Positions 51,945 to 61,246 of a DNA stretch of 64,000 nucleotides are shown piece after piece; position 1 is the first letter of the stretch, and the number at the start of each line of letters is the position of its first letter. Both the position numbers and the translations under genes were made by a program. Source of the DNA: Solirubrobacter ginsenosidimutans. GTDB taxonomy: Bacteria > Actinomycetota > Thermoleophilia > Solirubrobacterales > Solirubrobacteraceae. The notes beneath the pieces were generated by a model. It did not search any database. It saw nothing but the letters and a program-made list of their open reading frames with translations, and was not told the origin of the DNA. Where the stretch lies: NCBI RefSeq assembly GCF_027587205.1, contig NZ_JAPDOD010000047.1:4191-68190 (forward strand). Direction: 5' to 3'.

Positions 51945-53215
51945 CTGCCGGTTGCGGCCGCCCTTCTGCGGGAGATCGCGTCGACGCTGGCGGCGAGCAG
52001 GAGCACGAGGCCATTGATGATGAACTGCACGCCGGACTTCTCCGTCACGAGCGGCAGGCCGTTGGCGATGATCGCCACGACCAGGCCGCCGGTCACCGCG
52101 TCCGAGATCCGGCCGCGGCCGCCGAACAGCGACGTTCCGCCGATCACCGCCGCACCCACCGCGTACAGCAGCGTCTGCGCACCACCGGTGGTGGGCGAGA
52201 CGGAGTTATCGCGCGAAGCCAGCAGGATGCCGGCGATCACCGCGAGCGTCGATCCGAGGATGAAGCAGTACGTCTTGATGTTCGCGACGCCGATGCCCGC
52301 GCGCCGCGCGGCCTCGGCGTTGCCACCGACGGCGTAGACATGCCGGCCGAAGCCGGTGCGCATGAGCAGGAACGTCAGAGCGACGAAGAACACCGTGACG
52401 AGCGGCACCACCCAGGGCACACCCTGAATGACGATCGGGGCGTTCGGCCGCTGGCGCTCCTGGTTGAGCAGGTACACGGCGACGATCACGATCACGGCGA
52501 GCGCGACGACCTTCAGCAACCAGACGGACAGCGCCATCGTCGGCAGCCCGGCCCGCTTGCGGGTCATGATCGCCCAGTACGTCGCGCCCGCGAAGCCGCC
52601 GACGACGACGATCGCGAACAGCCAGCCGAGACCGACCGGCATGTTCTTGTTCATCACCGCCAGGATCGCCTCGTTGCGGATCGGGATCGTCCCACCCTCG
52701 CCGATGATCAACAGCATCGCGCCCTGCAGGCCGAGGAAGAAGGCCAGCGAGACCACGAAGCTCGGAATCCCGAGCCGCGCGACCAGCAGCGCGATCGTGA
52801 AGCCGATCGCCACGCCGGTGGCGAGGACGGCGAGGACGGACAGCGGCCACGGCCAGTTGTGCTCGGTCAGCGTGACGCCGAGGATGGCGGCGCCGGTGCC
52901 GGCGGTGAAGCCGGCCGACAGGTCGATCTCGCCCAACAGGAGCACGAAGACCACGCCCATGGCGAGGACCGTGATCGCCGCGCCCTGGTTGATCAGGTTG
53001 GCGAAGTTGGTGTTGGTCAGGAACGAGTCGGGCTGCAGGATCCCGAACACGATCACCAGCGCGACGGCACCGAGCACCGCCGGCAGGGCGCCGAGATCGC
53101 CGCCCCTGATCTTGTCGAAGTACGCTCGCGTGGCATCGCCGATGCCCGCCTGGCCCGGCATCGTCTCGAGGTCGAACTGCGAGACCTCGTGCGACGGCTC
53201 TGTGGAAGTGCTCAT
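51941..53215 (-). CDS. Sugar ABC transporter permease (XylH-like)
   Basis: 424 residues with about 10-12 membrane helices. VLGAVALVIVFGILQPDSFLTNTNFANLINQGAAI, the conserved LLGEIDLSAGFTAGTGAAI loop and AVIGGTSLFGGRGRISDAVTGG are characteristic of the CUT2 (ribose/xylose) permease family. It overlaps the ATPase and oxidoreductase genes by 4 nt each. Confidence 0.93.
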   Translation of the reverse strand: MSTSTEPSHEVSQFDLETMPGQAGIGDATRAYFDKIRGGDLGALPAVLGAVALVIVFGILQPDSFLTNTNFANLINQGAAITVLAMGVVFVLLLGEIDLSAGFTAGTGAAILGVTLTEHNWPWPLSVLAVLATGVAIGFTIALLVARLGIPSFVVSLAFFLGLQGAMLLIIGEGGTIPIRNEAILAVMNKNMPVGLGWLFAIVVVGGFAGATYWAIMTRKRAGLPTMALSVWLLKVVALAVIVIVAVYLLNQERQRPNAPIVIQGVPWVVPLVTVFFVALTFLLMRTGFGRHVYAVGGNAEAARRAGIGVANIKTYCFILGSTLAVIAGILLASRDNSVSPTTGGAQTLLYAVGAAVIGGTSLFGGRGRISDAVTGGLVVAIIANGLPLVTEKSGVQFIINGLVLLLAASVDAISRRRAAATGR

Positions 53216-54015
53216 ACCGTCCCCACCGCCGCGGCCTCGGCCGGACGCAGCCCGATGTCACCGGAGCGCCCAGCCGTGATCAGCTCGATCACCTGGGTGT
53301 TGTTGACGTCCTTGGTCCGCACCTGCGCCGCCATCTGGCCCAGGAACAGGCACGCGATGCTGTCGGCCACCTGGAACACGTCATTCATGTTATGCGTGAT
53401 CAGCACGACGCCGAGCCCCTGCTCCGCGAGCCGGCGGACCAGCTTGAGGACCTGCTCGGTCTGCGCGACACCGAGCGCGGCGGTCGGCTCGTCGAGGATG
53501 ACGAGCTTGGAGTTCCAGAGCACCGCACGGGCGATCGCCACCGTCTGACGCTGGCCGCCCGAGAGGCTTGAGACGTGCTGGCGCAACGAGCGCAGCGTGC
53601 GCACGCTGAGCGATTTCAGCGTCTCACCGGCACGCTTCTCCATCTCGGTCTCGTTGAGCGTGATCCCGGAGCGGATCTCACGCCCGAGGAAGAGGTTGTG
53701 CACGACGTCGAGGTTGTCGCACAGTGCAAGGTCCTGATAGACGATCTCGATCCCGAGCGCATTCGCGTCCTTCGGACCGTGGATCGTGATCGGCGAGCCC
53801 TCGAACACCATCTCGCCGGAGTCGAACGGGTGGATCCCTGCGACGCACTTGATGAGCGTGCTCTTTCCGGCGCCGTTGTCCCCCACGAGGGCCGTGACTT
53901 CCCCCGGACGAACGTCAAAATCCACGTCGCGCAGGACGTGGACGGCACCGAAACTCTTATTGATCCCCCGAAGGGACAGCAGCGGTTGCTGCTGTCCCTC
54001 GGAAGCCTTGCTCAT
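53212..54015 (-). CDS. Sugar ABC transporter ATPase, single-domain (CUT2 type)
   Basis: 267 residues: Walker A GDNGAGKST, Q-loop YQDLALC, signature LSGGQRQTVAIA, Walker B LVILDEPTAAL and the H-loop ITHN. CUT2 importers normally use one ~500-residue protein with two ATPase halves; this one has a single half, so it must homodimerise (as in FrcA-type proteins). It is flanked by overlapping binding-protein and permease genes. Confidence 0.93.
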   Translation of the reverse strand: MSKASEGQQQPLLSLRGINKSFGAVHVLRDVDFDVRPGEVTALVGDNGAGKSTLIKCVAGIHPFDSGEMVFEGSPITIHGPKDANALGIEIVYQDLALCDNLDVVHNLFLGREIRSGITLNETEMEKRAGETLKSLSVRTLRSLRQHVSSLSGGQRQTVAIARAVLWNSKLVILDEPTAALGVAQTEQVLKLVRRLAEQGLGVVLITHNMNDVFQVADSIACLFLGQMAAQVRTKDVNNTQVIELITAGRSGDIGLRPAEAAAVGTV

Positions 54016-55148
54016 CCGCTAACGCCTTGCTCTTCGCACGCTTTCTTCAAGGCCTCGCTGGTGCAGATCTTGTCCGCGGTGGTGAACCCGTCCGCGACGA
54101 CGTCCTTCACGTTCTCCGGGAAGATCGCCTGCGGCGTGAGCAGCACCGACTTGACCTGCTGCTTGGTCTCGGTGTCCTCGACCTGGCCGGTGGCCAGCGC
54201 GTCGGCCGCGGCGGTATCGCCCTTGGCCAGCGCGATCGCGAGCTGGGAAGCCGCGTCGGCCTCCTTCTTGATCGCCTTGTAGACGGTCATGCACTGCGAG
54301 CCGAGCAGCACGCGCTGCAGACCCTCGTCCGTGGCGTCCTGACCCGTGGTCGGGATGTCCTTGGTCTGGCCATTGCGCTTGAGCACCGATGCCACCGCGC
54401 CGCCGAGACCGTCGTTGGCGCTGTCGACGCCGACGAACTTGCCGTTGGCCTTGGTGTACATCTGCTCGAAGATCGTGCCGGCCTTGGTGTTGTCCCAATC
54501 CGGAACGCTCTGATCGGCCGCGATCGTGTAGCCCGCGTCCTTGATCGCCTTCTCGTAGCCCTGCTTGAACAACGTCGCGTTGTTATCGGTCGGCGAACCA
54601 TTCAGGAGCGCGACCGGACCGCTGTCGTTGCCGTTGGCCTTCATGCACTTCACGAGGCCCTCGCCCTGCGCGGTGCCGACGGCCACGTTGTCGAAGGACA
54701 CGTAATACGACGCCCCGCCGCCCAAGGTCAGGCGGTCATAGTCGATGACCGGAACGCCCTGCTGCTTGGCCTTCGCGATCACCGCCGCCGCGCTCGGCGA
54801 ATCAAGATTGACGATCAAGAGCACGTTGGCGCCCTCGTTGAGCATCTGATCGGCGATCGTTGCGAACTTGGCCTTGTCGCCGTTCGCGTTCTGGATGTCC
54901 GATTCGACGCCGGCCGCCTTGAACGCCTCGCCCAAGAGCGGGCGGTCAGCGTTCTCCCAGCGCGCCGAAGAAGCCGTATCCGGCAGGATCACGCCCACCT
55001 TGGCCTTCGCGGCCGCCGTAGCCGTGGCCTTCCCGCCTCCACTGCCACTCGAGCCCGAATCGTCGTCGCTCCCGCAGGCCGCGACGGTGAATGCGAGCGC
55101 ACCCGTGATGACAGCGGCGGCGACCCGCGTGGACAGCTTGTGCTTCAT
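54012..55148 (-). CDS. Sugar-binding lipoprotein (XylF-like)
   Basis: 378 residues. Lipoprotein signal with lipobox AFTVAAC, a Ser/Gly linker, then a periplasmic-binding-protein fold of the xylose type: KVGVILPDTASSARWENADRPL, NVLLIVNLDSPSAAAVI, GVPVIDYDRLTLGG, and GQDATDEGLQRVLLGSQCMTVYK. Specificity for D-xylose is inferred from these. GGAGG(A)-rich Shine-Dalgarno 8 nt before ATG 55148. First gene of the importer operon. Confidence 0.92.
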   Translation of the reverse strand: MKHKLSTRVAAAVITGALAFTVAACGSDDDSGSSGSGGGKATATAAAKAKVGVILPDTASSARWENADRPLLGEAFKAAGVESDIQNANGDKAKFATIADQMLNEGANVLLIVNLDSPSAAAVIAKAKQQGVPVIDYDRLTLGGGASYYVSFDNVAVGTAQGEGLVKCMKANGNDSGPVALLNGSPTDNNATLFKQGYEKAIKDAGYTIAADQSVPDWDNTKAGTIFEQMYTKANGKFVGVDSANDGLGGAVASVLKRNGQTKDIPTTGQDATDEGLQRVLLGSQCMTVYKAIKKEADAASQLAIALAKGDTAAADALATGQVEDTETKQQVKSVLLTPQAIFPENVKDVVADGFTTADKICTSEALKKACEEQGVSG

Positions 55149-55199
55149 GTACTCCCCTTCCTCCGGTTACCGCAGAATGGCGACTATCTGCGAATTCGA

Positions 55200-55229
55200 A
55201 GTATTCATAGCCGAATGCCGGAAAGTCAA
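55200..55229 (-). promoter_or_regulatory. Candidate promoter of the xylose-type importer operon
   Basis: On the minus strand TTGACT (55224-55229), an 18-bp spacer and AATACT (55200-55205). The minus-35 box overlaps the stop of the upstream ROK gene. A CGAATTCG palindrome follows just downstream and could be the regulator site. Confidence 0.45.
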
Positions 55230-56395
55230 GCTGTAGTTGCTTCTGCGCCTCTCCCTAACACAAGCGCAACAGCCCCCAACACCTCGGCACGATCGCCGAG
55301 TTCACCCTGAACGACGGTGACGTCCTCCGCCGCCGAGCGGATCGCGCCGCGCAGCAGCGATTCGCGCAGCGGGGCGAGCAGGAACTCGCCGGCGGCCCCG
55401 AGGTCTCCGCCGACGACGACCCGGTGCGGGTTGAAGAGGTTGCAGAGCGTCGCCACCGCGGTGCCGATGGCCGTGCCGGCGTCGGCGATCGCGCGCTGGC
55501 AGCCCGCATCGCCGCGGATGGCGAGCGCGACGGCGTCCTGCAGGGTGAGCCCGTCACCGTGGACGTCGCGCAGCGAGCTGAGGATCGCCGGCGCGCCGGC
55601 GAAGGTCTCCAGGCACCCGCGGTTGCCGCAGCGGCAGATCGGGCCGCCGGGATCGACGACGGTGTGGCCGAGCTCGCCCGCGGTGCCGCCCGCGCCGACG
55701 TAGGGCGCGTTGGCGACGATGAACCCCGCGCCGATCCCGGTCGCGGCCTTGACGTAGGCCATGTGCGCCGCGCCGCGTCCCGCGCCCCACATCCACTCGC
55801 CGAGCGCGCCCAGGTTCGCGTCGTTCTCGACCTCGACGGGCAGCTCGAGCGCCTCGGCCACCGCCTCCGCGGCGCGCGTTCCCGCCCAGCCCGGCAGGAT
55901 CGTGGAGTTGCCGAGCTCGCCGGAAGGACGATGCACCGGCCCCGGCAGGCCGAGTCCGATGCCGACCACCTCGTCGCGCGCGACCTCGGCCTCTTCGAGC
56001 GCGTCGGCGAAGACCTCTTTGGCGAGCGCGATCGCTTCCTTTGCAGGGAGATCGGCGTCGAGCGTCCGGTGGCGCTCGGCCAGCAGCGCGTGCGAGAGAT
56101 CGGAGATCGCCAGCCGCAGATGGCGCTTGCCGAAGTCGATCCCCGCGACCACGCCGGCGCGGCGATGCAGGGCGATCAGCACCGGCGGGCGGCCGACGGT
56201 GCCGCGCTCGGAGGGGTGCACGGGCTCGGCCGGCTCGACCACGAGCCCGGCCGCATGCAATTCGCTGACCACCGCGGACACGGTCGACGGAGCAAGTGCT
56301 GCGCGGCGTGCGAGGTCCGCGCGCGACACGGCGCCGGACTCGGCGAGCACTCCTACGACGCGCGCCCGAGCGTCGCGACGGGACGTCCTTTCCAT
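55226..56395 (-). CDS. ROK-family transcriptional regulator (XylR/NagC-like)
   Basis: 389 residues from ATG 56395. N-terminal winged helix (RVVGVLAESGAVSRADLARRAALAPSTVSAVVSELHAAGL), then a ROK sugar-kinase-like domain (VVAGIDFGKRHLRLAISDL, GIGLGLPGPV, ENDANLGALGEWMWG) with the zinc motif CRCGNRGCLE. Such proteins repress sugar genes and release DNA on binding sugar or sugar phosphate. Its position directly upstream of the importer genes suggests that operon as target. Confidence 0.92.
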   Translation of the reverse strand: MERTSRRDARARVVGVLAESGAVSRADLARRAALAPSTVSAVVSELHAAGLVVEPAEPVHPSERGTVGRPPVLIALHRRAGVVAGIDFGKRHLRLAISDLSHALLAERHRTLDADLPAKEAIALAKEVFADALEEAEVARDEVVGIGLGLPGPVHRPSGELGNSTILPGWAGTRAAEAVAEALELPVEVENDANLGALGEWMWGAGRGAAHMAYVKAATGIGAGFIVANAPYVGAGGTAGELGHTVVDPGGPICRCGNRGCLETFAGAPAILSSLRDVHGDGLTLQDAVALAIRGDAGCQRAIADAGTAIGTAVATLCNLFNPHRVVVGGDLGAAGEFLLAPLRESLLRGAIRSAAEDVTVVQGELGDRAEVLGAVALVLGRGAEATTA

Positions 56396-56466
56396 CGGCG
56401 CGAACGCTACACGCGTCGGTGCCGAATCCACAAGGGGTTCGTTCGATCCCGAGTTAAGGCGGGGAA

Positions 56467-57672
56467 CTAACCAGCGAGTGCGAGGCGGGTCGGGAGCGCC
56501 CGGTCGGCTTCGGACACCACGAGGGCGAGCGCCCCGAGGACCTGCGCCCGCTCGCCGAGGACGCCGGCGACCAGTTGGGCGCCGCGGCTCGTCTCGGGCA
56601 AGGCGGCCCGGGCGACCGACTCGCGGATGCCGTCGAGCAGCAGGTCGCCGGCTCCGGCGAGATCGCCGCCGACGATCAGCATCTCGGGATTGAGGACGTT
56701 CAGGAGCGTCGCCACGACCTGCCCGAGCGCCCGGCCCGCGTCGCCGATCACGCGCCGGCAGCCGGCGTCGCCCGCCTGCGCGGCCTCGATCATCGCGGCG
56801 ACGGTGAGGTCCTCGCCGTGCGAGCGCCGCAGCAGGTCGACGAGCGCGCCGGTGGCCGCGACCGTCTCCAGGCAGCCGCGGTTCCCGCAGCGGCAGACGA
56901 TGCCGTCGGGGTTGACCAGCACGTGCCCGAGCTCACCCGCGAGACCGGCGCTGCCGCGATAGAGGCGGCCGTTGAGGATCAACCCGGCACCGATACCACT
57001 GGAGATCTTCAGATAGATGAGGTCGCCGGCGTCGCGGCCGGCGCCGAACGCGGCTTCGGCGAGCGCGCCGAGGTTCGCGTCGTTGTCGACCATGACCGGC
57101 ACGTCGAGGCGCTTGCGCAGCTCGGCCGCCGCGGTCATCCCGATCCAGCCGGGGAGGATCGCGGAGGAGCCGACGATGCCCTCGCCCTGGTCGATCGGCC
57201 CGGGCAGGCCCATCCCGGCGCCGATCACGGCCTCGCGCGCCACCCCGGCGTCGGCCAGCGTCTCGACCACGAGCTCGGCGGCCATCTCGAGGCCCTCGGT
57301 CGCGTCATGGTCGGTGTCGAGGGGACGGGTGCGCTCGGCGATGATCGTGGACGCGAGGTCGGACACCGCCACCCGCAGGTGCGAGTGGCCGAAGTCGACG
57401 CCCACCGCGGCGCCCGCGCTGGCGTCGAAGGAGAGCAGGATCGGCGGCCGCCCGCCTTGGGCTCCGTAGGCCGAGCCCGGCTCGGGGCGCTCGATCACGA
57501 GGCCGTCGGCCTGCAGGTCGGCGACGAGGCTCGAGACCGTCGAGCGGCTCAGCCCGGTGCGGCGTGCGATGTCGGCTCGCGAGATCTGGCCTTCGTCGCG
57601 CAGCGCGCGGATGACGCGCAGGCGATTCAGGCGGCGAAGCGATTCGAGTGAGCCGGCACGACCAGGAGGCAT
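56467..57672 (-). CDS. ROK-family transcriptional regulator, second copy
   Basis: 401 residues from ATG 57672 (no clear Shine-Dalgarno). The same layout as the next gene: winged helix (RLRVIRALRDEGQISRADIARRTGLSRSTVSSLVADLQADGL), VGVDFGHSHLRVAVSDL, GAGMGLPGPID, DNDANLGALAEAAFGAG, and CRCGNRGCLE. The two are plainly paralogues in tandem, 71 bp apart, and may sense different sugars or share targets. Confidence 0.92.
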   Translation of the reverse strand: MPPGRAGSLESLRRLNRLRVIRALRDEGQISRADIARRTGLSRSTVSSLVADLQADGLVIERPEPGSAYGAQGGRPPILLSFDASAGAAVGVDFGHSHLRVAVSDLASTIIAERTRPLDTDHDATEGLEMAAELVVETLADAGVAREAVIGAGMGLPGPIDQGEGIVGSSAILPGWIGMTAAAELRKRLDVPVMVDNDANLGALAEAAFGAGRDAGDLIYLKISSGIGAGLILNGRLYRGSAGLAGELGHVLVNPDGIVCRCGNRGCLETVAATGALVDLLRRSHGEDLTVAAMIEAAQAGDAGCRRVIGDAGRALGQVVATLLNVLNPEMLIVGGDLAGAGDLLLDGIRESVARAALPETSRGAQLVAGVLGERAQVLGALALVVSEADRALPTRLALAG

Positions 57673-57702
57673 GTAATCGGTTCCAGTGGAGCGAGAAAGG
57701 GA

Positions 57703-57728
57703 CGGTCCGTCAACTTATCGACGGACCG
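57703..57728 (-). terminator. Rho-independent-type terminator of the RDD gene
   Basis: A perfect 9-bp stem (CGGTCCGTC/GACGGACCG) with an 8-nt loop, 27 bp past the RDD stop, followed on the minus strand by a CCCTTTCTC pyrimidine run. It also lies in the leader of the ROK gene, so an operator role is possible. Confidence 0.65.
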
Positions 57729-57754
57729 ATCCCCCCGACCGGGTGCCGGGCTGA

Positions 57755-58210
57755 TTACCGGTACGCGTCAGCCGGTACGACGACGCTGCCGGCGATCTTG
57801 TCCTGCCAGCACTGCTTCTCCTTGTCCCAGAGCATCCAGAGGTAACCGAGACCGAGCGGAATCGCGGACAGGTACTTGCCGATCTGGCGCAGGAACCCGC
57901 GGCCGTAGCCGATCGAGCCGCCCTCGCGGAAGTCGTAGACACGGATGCCCAGCGCCCGCTTGCCGACGGTCTGGCCGGTGGGTCCGCCCTCGAAGTACGT
58001 GAAGTACGCGAGTGAGATGACGGTCGACAGCAACTGGTAGGCCGCGCCGTTCTTGAAGATCAGCAGCAGGATGATCGACGGGATCAGCAGTACGAAGAAG
58101 TCGACGATCGCCGCGGCGACGCGCCGCCAGAATCCCGAGCGTGGGCCGCTCGGACCGCTGCTGTACGAGCCCGGTGGGGCCTGCGGGGCGGATTCCCATT
58201 GCGTTGACAT
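57755..58210 (-). CDS. RDD-family membrane protein
   Basis: 151 residues with a disordered N-terminus (Pro/Ser/Gly), then the RDD core: GFWRRVAAAIVDFFVLLIPSIILLLIF (the Arg and Asp that name the family), GQTVGKRALGIRVYDFREGG and LSAIPLGLGYLWMLWDKEKQCWQDKIAGSVVV. Proposed roles include Na+(K+)/H+ antiport or membrane organisation. Followed by a clear terminator. Confidence 0.9.
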   Translation of the reverse strand: MSTQWESAPQAPPGSYSSGPSGPRSGFWRRVAAAIVDFFVLLIPSIILLLIFKNGAAYQLLSTVISLAYFTYFEGGPTGQTVGKRALGIRVYDFREGGSIGYGRGFLRQIGKYLSAIPLGLGYLWMLWDKEKQCWQDKIAGSVVVPADAYR

Positions 58211-58249
58211 TGTGTGGCTGATCCTCTCCTTGAATGGGCCGACAGTGGG

Positions 58250-59005
58250 CTATTGCCCGTTTTCGCCGCGTTCTCTCATGTTCCCCCGCGCCTTGGCGGC
58301 CGCGAGGTGCTCGAGGAAGGCCTCGTCGCCGAGGCCGTGCTGCGCTCCTGCCACGCGCGGCCGCAGCCGCCCGGCCAACTGCTCCGCCAGGGCGCGTCGT
58401 GCGCCCGGCCGGAGTTGCGCCCGGCGCTCGAGGAAGGAGCGGACCGCACCCGCCTCCTCCTCGCCGACACCGGTGACGTCCCAGCTCGCGTAACGCTCCG
58501 AGCTCACCGGCGGTGACTGTGCCGCGGTCACGACGGTCTCGAGCTTGGTGTCGCGGACCACCAGCGTCCCGGCCGCGAGATCTCCCAGCCGCTGGTTGTT
58601 CTTCGTCGCCAGCACGGAGACGATCGCCGGCGCGTAGAAGAACAGTGCCAACTCGAGGAGGCGCAAGATATTGCGGATCAGGCTCGCCCGCAGTCCGACC
58701 TGCCCGCCCCCGTCCGTGACCACTCGCAGCCCCGTCGCGCGCTTGCCCAACGTGCGGCCGCCGCCGAAGACCTCGAAGAGCACGAAGTAGACGACGTTGG
58801 TCACGAGGACGGCGGTGACGGCCACGATCGTGGCGGCGGTCTCACCGCCGAACGCCAGCGCCGCGAGGATCGCGACCAGGAACGCCGCGCCGCAGATCAG
58901 GTAGTCGATCAACAGCGCCATGAAGCGCGACCCGATCCCGGCCAGCGGGAGGGCGAGTTGCACGCCTTCCGGCGTCGAGATGGTGCGGCGATCCTCATAC
59001 TCCAT
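58250..59005 (-). CDS. RDD-family membrane protein with a long C-terminal tail
   Basis: 251 residues. RTISTPEGVQLALPLAGIGSRFMALLIDYLICGAAFLVAIL carries the Arg and Asp of RDD; GRTLGKRATGLRVVTDGG and NNQRLGDLAAGTLVVRD follow. The last ~85 residues are a soluble Arg/Ala-rich tail. It diverges from a SpoIIM-like gene with 42 bp between, an arrangement conserved in actinobacteria. Confidence 0.9.
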   Translation of the reverse strand: MEYEDRRTISTPEGVQLALPLAGIGSRFMALLIDYLICGAAFLVAILAALAFGGETAATIVAVTAVLVTNVVYFVLFEVFGGGRTLGKRATGLRVVTDGGGQVGLRASLIRNILRLLELALFFYAPAIVSVLATKNNQRLGDLAAGTLVVRDTKLETVVTAAQSPPVSSERYASWDVTGVGEEEAGAVRSFLERRAQLRPGARRALAEQLAGRLRPRVAGAQHGLGDEAFLEHLAAAKARGNMRERGENGQ

Positions 59006-59047
59006 GGCGCGTGGAGATCATGCCTGGAGTGACGGCGGTTTGCGCCT

Positions 59048-60022
59048 ATGAGTCCTGAACGTTTCGCCGCCGAGCGCGCTGCCGCGTGGGAGGAGCTCGA
59101 AGCGTCGCTGCTGCGCGCCGGCGACCGTCCCGAGCGGCTCGGACGCAACGGCGTGCGGCGCCTCGGCGAGCTCTACCGCGCGGCCGCGGCGGATCTCGCG
59201 TTCGCGCGACGGCGCTTCCCGGGCGAGCCGCTGACCCGGCGCCTGGAGGCGCTGGTGCTGCGGGCGCGAGCGGCGGTCTACGCGCGCTCGGGGCGCCGGG
59301 CGTCCTTCGTGGCGTTCTTCACCCGCGGCTATTGGCGCCGGCTGGCGGAGCGCCCGTTGCTGGTGCTGGCCGCGTGGCTGCTGCTCGCCGGCCCCGCCGT
59401 GGCGGGCGCGGCGTGGGGCGCCACCGACCCGGCGACGGCCGCCGGCCTGATTCCCGCGCAGTTCCAGGCTGCCGCGGACCCGCCCGCGGAAGGTCGCGAC
59501 TATGACCCTGCGACGGCGTCGGCGTTCTCGTTCTCGGTCATGTTCAACAACATCCAGGTGACCCTGATCGCGTTCGCGGGCGGGATCACCTTCGGGGTGC
59601 TCACCGTCTACGCGCTGTTCTTCAACGGGTTGCTGTTGGGGGTGATCGGCGGGCTCGCGGTCGGGGCGGGCAACGGGACGGCGTTCCTGCGGCTGATCTC
59701 GTCGCATGGGCCGCTGGAGATCTCCTGCATCGTGGTCGGCGGGATCGCGGGGCTGCGGATCGCGTGGGCGCTGATCCGGCCGGGCTCGCTGCGGCGCGTG
59801 ACGTCGCTGCGGCGCGAGGCGGTGCCCGCCGTCGAGATCGCCGCAGGGACGATCCCGTGGCTCGTGCTGTGCGGGTTCCTCGAAGGCTTCGCCACGGGGC
59901 CGGACCTCCCGGTCGCGGTGCAGGCGACGCTGGGCGGGACGCTCTTCGTGGTCTTCTGGGGCCTCGTCGTGTGGCGCGGGCGGCCGGTTCACAGGACCGC
60001 GCGGGCCTTGGCCCGCAGGTAG
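59048..60022 (+). CDS. SpoIIM-like (stage II sporulation protein M, DUF95) membrane protein
   Basis: 324 residues. A soluble helical N-terminal half (ERAAAWEELEASLLRAGDR ... YRAAAADLAFARRRFPGEPL) and about five membrane segments with SFSVMFNNIQVTLIAFAGGITFGVLTVYALFFNGLLLGVIGGL and the final GLVVWRGRPVHR. In Bacillus SpoIIM takes part in engulfment, but non-sporulating actinobacteria keep SpoIIM homologues in the RDD/MoxR/DUF58 cluster. It converges on the DUF58 gene, overlapping by 34 bp. Confidence 0.9.
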   Translation: MSPERFAAERAAAWEELEASLLRAGDRPERLGRNGVRRLGELYRAAAADLAFARRRFPGEPLTRRLEALVLRARAAVYARSGRRASFVAFFTRGYWRRLAERPLLVLAAWLLLAGPAVAGAAWGATDPATAAGLIPAQFQAAADPPAEGRDYDPATASAFSFSVMFNNIQVTLIAFAGGITFGVLTVYALFFNGLLLGVIGGLAVGAGNGTAFLRLISSHGPLEISCIVVGGIAGLRIAWALIRPGSLRRVTSLRREAVPAVEIAAGTIPWLVLCGFLEGFATGPDLPVAVQATLGGTLFVVFWGLVVWRGRPVHRTARALARR

Positions 60023-61239
60023 GCGGCGACCACCAGCGCGGGCAGGCGGTCAGGCGGCGCCTCGAGCACCCGCGCGCCCGCCGCGCGCACCTGCGCCGCC
60101 GCCTTCGCGCGCGCCTGCAGGACGTCGGTGGCGATCATCGCCCGCGCATCGCTCAAAGGATCTCCGTGGGCTTGCGCGAGCGCGGCCAGCGCGGGGTCCG
60201 ACGGGCTCGCGACGACGACGACGTGGCGGCGGCTGAGCACCGGGACGGCCTCGACGAGCGGGCGCGCGGCGGTCTCTTCCAGCAGGTCGGTGAAGACGAC
60301 GACCAGCGCGCGCTTGGAGCCTTCGGCGCGGCGGAAGGCGAGCTCGTAGTCGCTGTCGAGCGGGCGGGGCTGGAGGTCGAAGAACGTGCGGGCGACCACC
60401 TGGCCGCCCTTGCGGCGCGGGCTGAGCGCCGTGCGGATCTCCTGGTCGAACGCGATCGCGCCGGTGCGGTCGCCGAGCTCGTCGGCGACGAAGCCGAGCG
60501 CGACGGCGGCGTCCAGGCAGGCGTCGAGCACGTTCATGCCGGTCGGGCCGAGCGGGGCGGCGCTCAGGCGTCCCGCGTCGAGCAGGAGCAGCAGGTCGCG
60601 GTCCTGCTCGAGCCGGTACTGGTTGCTCATCGGCCGCCCGAGCCGGGCCGTGGCGCGCCAGTTGACCTGGCGGATGTCGTCGTCGGGCTGGTAGTCGCGG
60701 ATCAGCTCGAACTCCGTGCCCAGCCCGAGCGGGCCGCGGGCGGTGTGGCCCTGGTCGCGGAAGCGCCCGCGGGCGACGGCGAGCGCCAGGGTTCTCGCGG
60801 TCTTGAGGTCGGGGAAGACGCGGAGTTCGGAGTCCCCACCGGGGCGGTGGTCCCAGCGCGCGAGCTTGAGCGGGCCGGTCGAGCGGGTCGCGACGGCCGG
60901 AAGCGTGTGCCGGCCGCGCTGGTGGGCGACGATCGTGGCCTCCAGGCCGCTCTCGCCCTCCTGCGGGGCGACCGTGAGGCCGGGTGGCGTGGCCTGACGG
61001 ACCCGAACCGTGCCGCCGGTGGGCGGGTGTGCGCGAATGATGACCTTTACAGGGATTCCGCGTGAGAGGACCTCCGGAGCCTGACGCTCGACCTGAGGTT
61101 GAGCTCTGGCCGCTCTGGCGTCCACGAGGACCGCGACGAGCAGCGCAAGGGCCGCGAGGGCGGCCAAGCCGAGCGGGATGACGAGCGCCGCGAGCGCGAT
61201 GACCGCAAGGACGACGACGGCTCTCGGCGCGGGGGTCAC
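59989..61239 (-). CDS. DUF58-domain protein
   Basis: 416 residues from GTG 61239, 7 nt after the MoxR stop. Two N-terminal membrane helices (VVVLAVIALAALVIPLGLAALAALALLVAVLV), a beta-rich part, then the DUF58 core (FELIRDYQPDDDIRQVNWRATARLGRPMSNQYRLEQDRDLLLLLDAG), a von Willebrand A-like fold. It partners MoxR ATPases as a likely co-chaperone or adaptor for membrane or metal-containing targets. Confidence 0.9.
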   Translation of the reverse strand: MTPAPRAVVVLAVIALAALVIPLGLAALAALALLVAVLVDARAARAQPQVERQAPEVLSRGIPVKVIIRAHPPTGGTVRVRQATPPGLTVAPQEGESGLEATIVAHQRGRHTLPAVATRSTGPLKLARWDHRPGGDSELRVFPDLKTARTLALAVARGRFRDQGHTARGPLGLGTEFELIRDYQPDDDIRQVNWRATARLGRPMSNQYRLEQDRDLLLLLDAGRLSAAPLGPTGMNVLDACLDAAVALGFVADELGDRTGAIAFDQEIRTALSPRRKGGQVVARTFFDLQPRPLDSDYELAFRRAEGSKRALVVVFTDLLEETAARPLVEAVPVLSRRHVVVVASPSDPALAALAQAHGDPLSDARAMIATDVLQARAKAAAQVRAAGARVLEAPPDRLPALVVAAYLRAKARAVL

Positions 61240-61246
61240 GCGGGGC

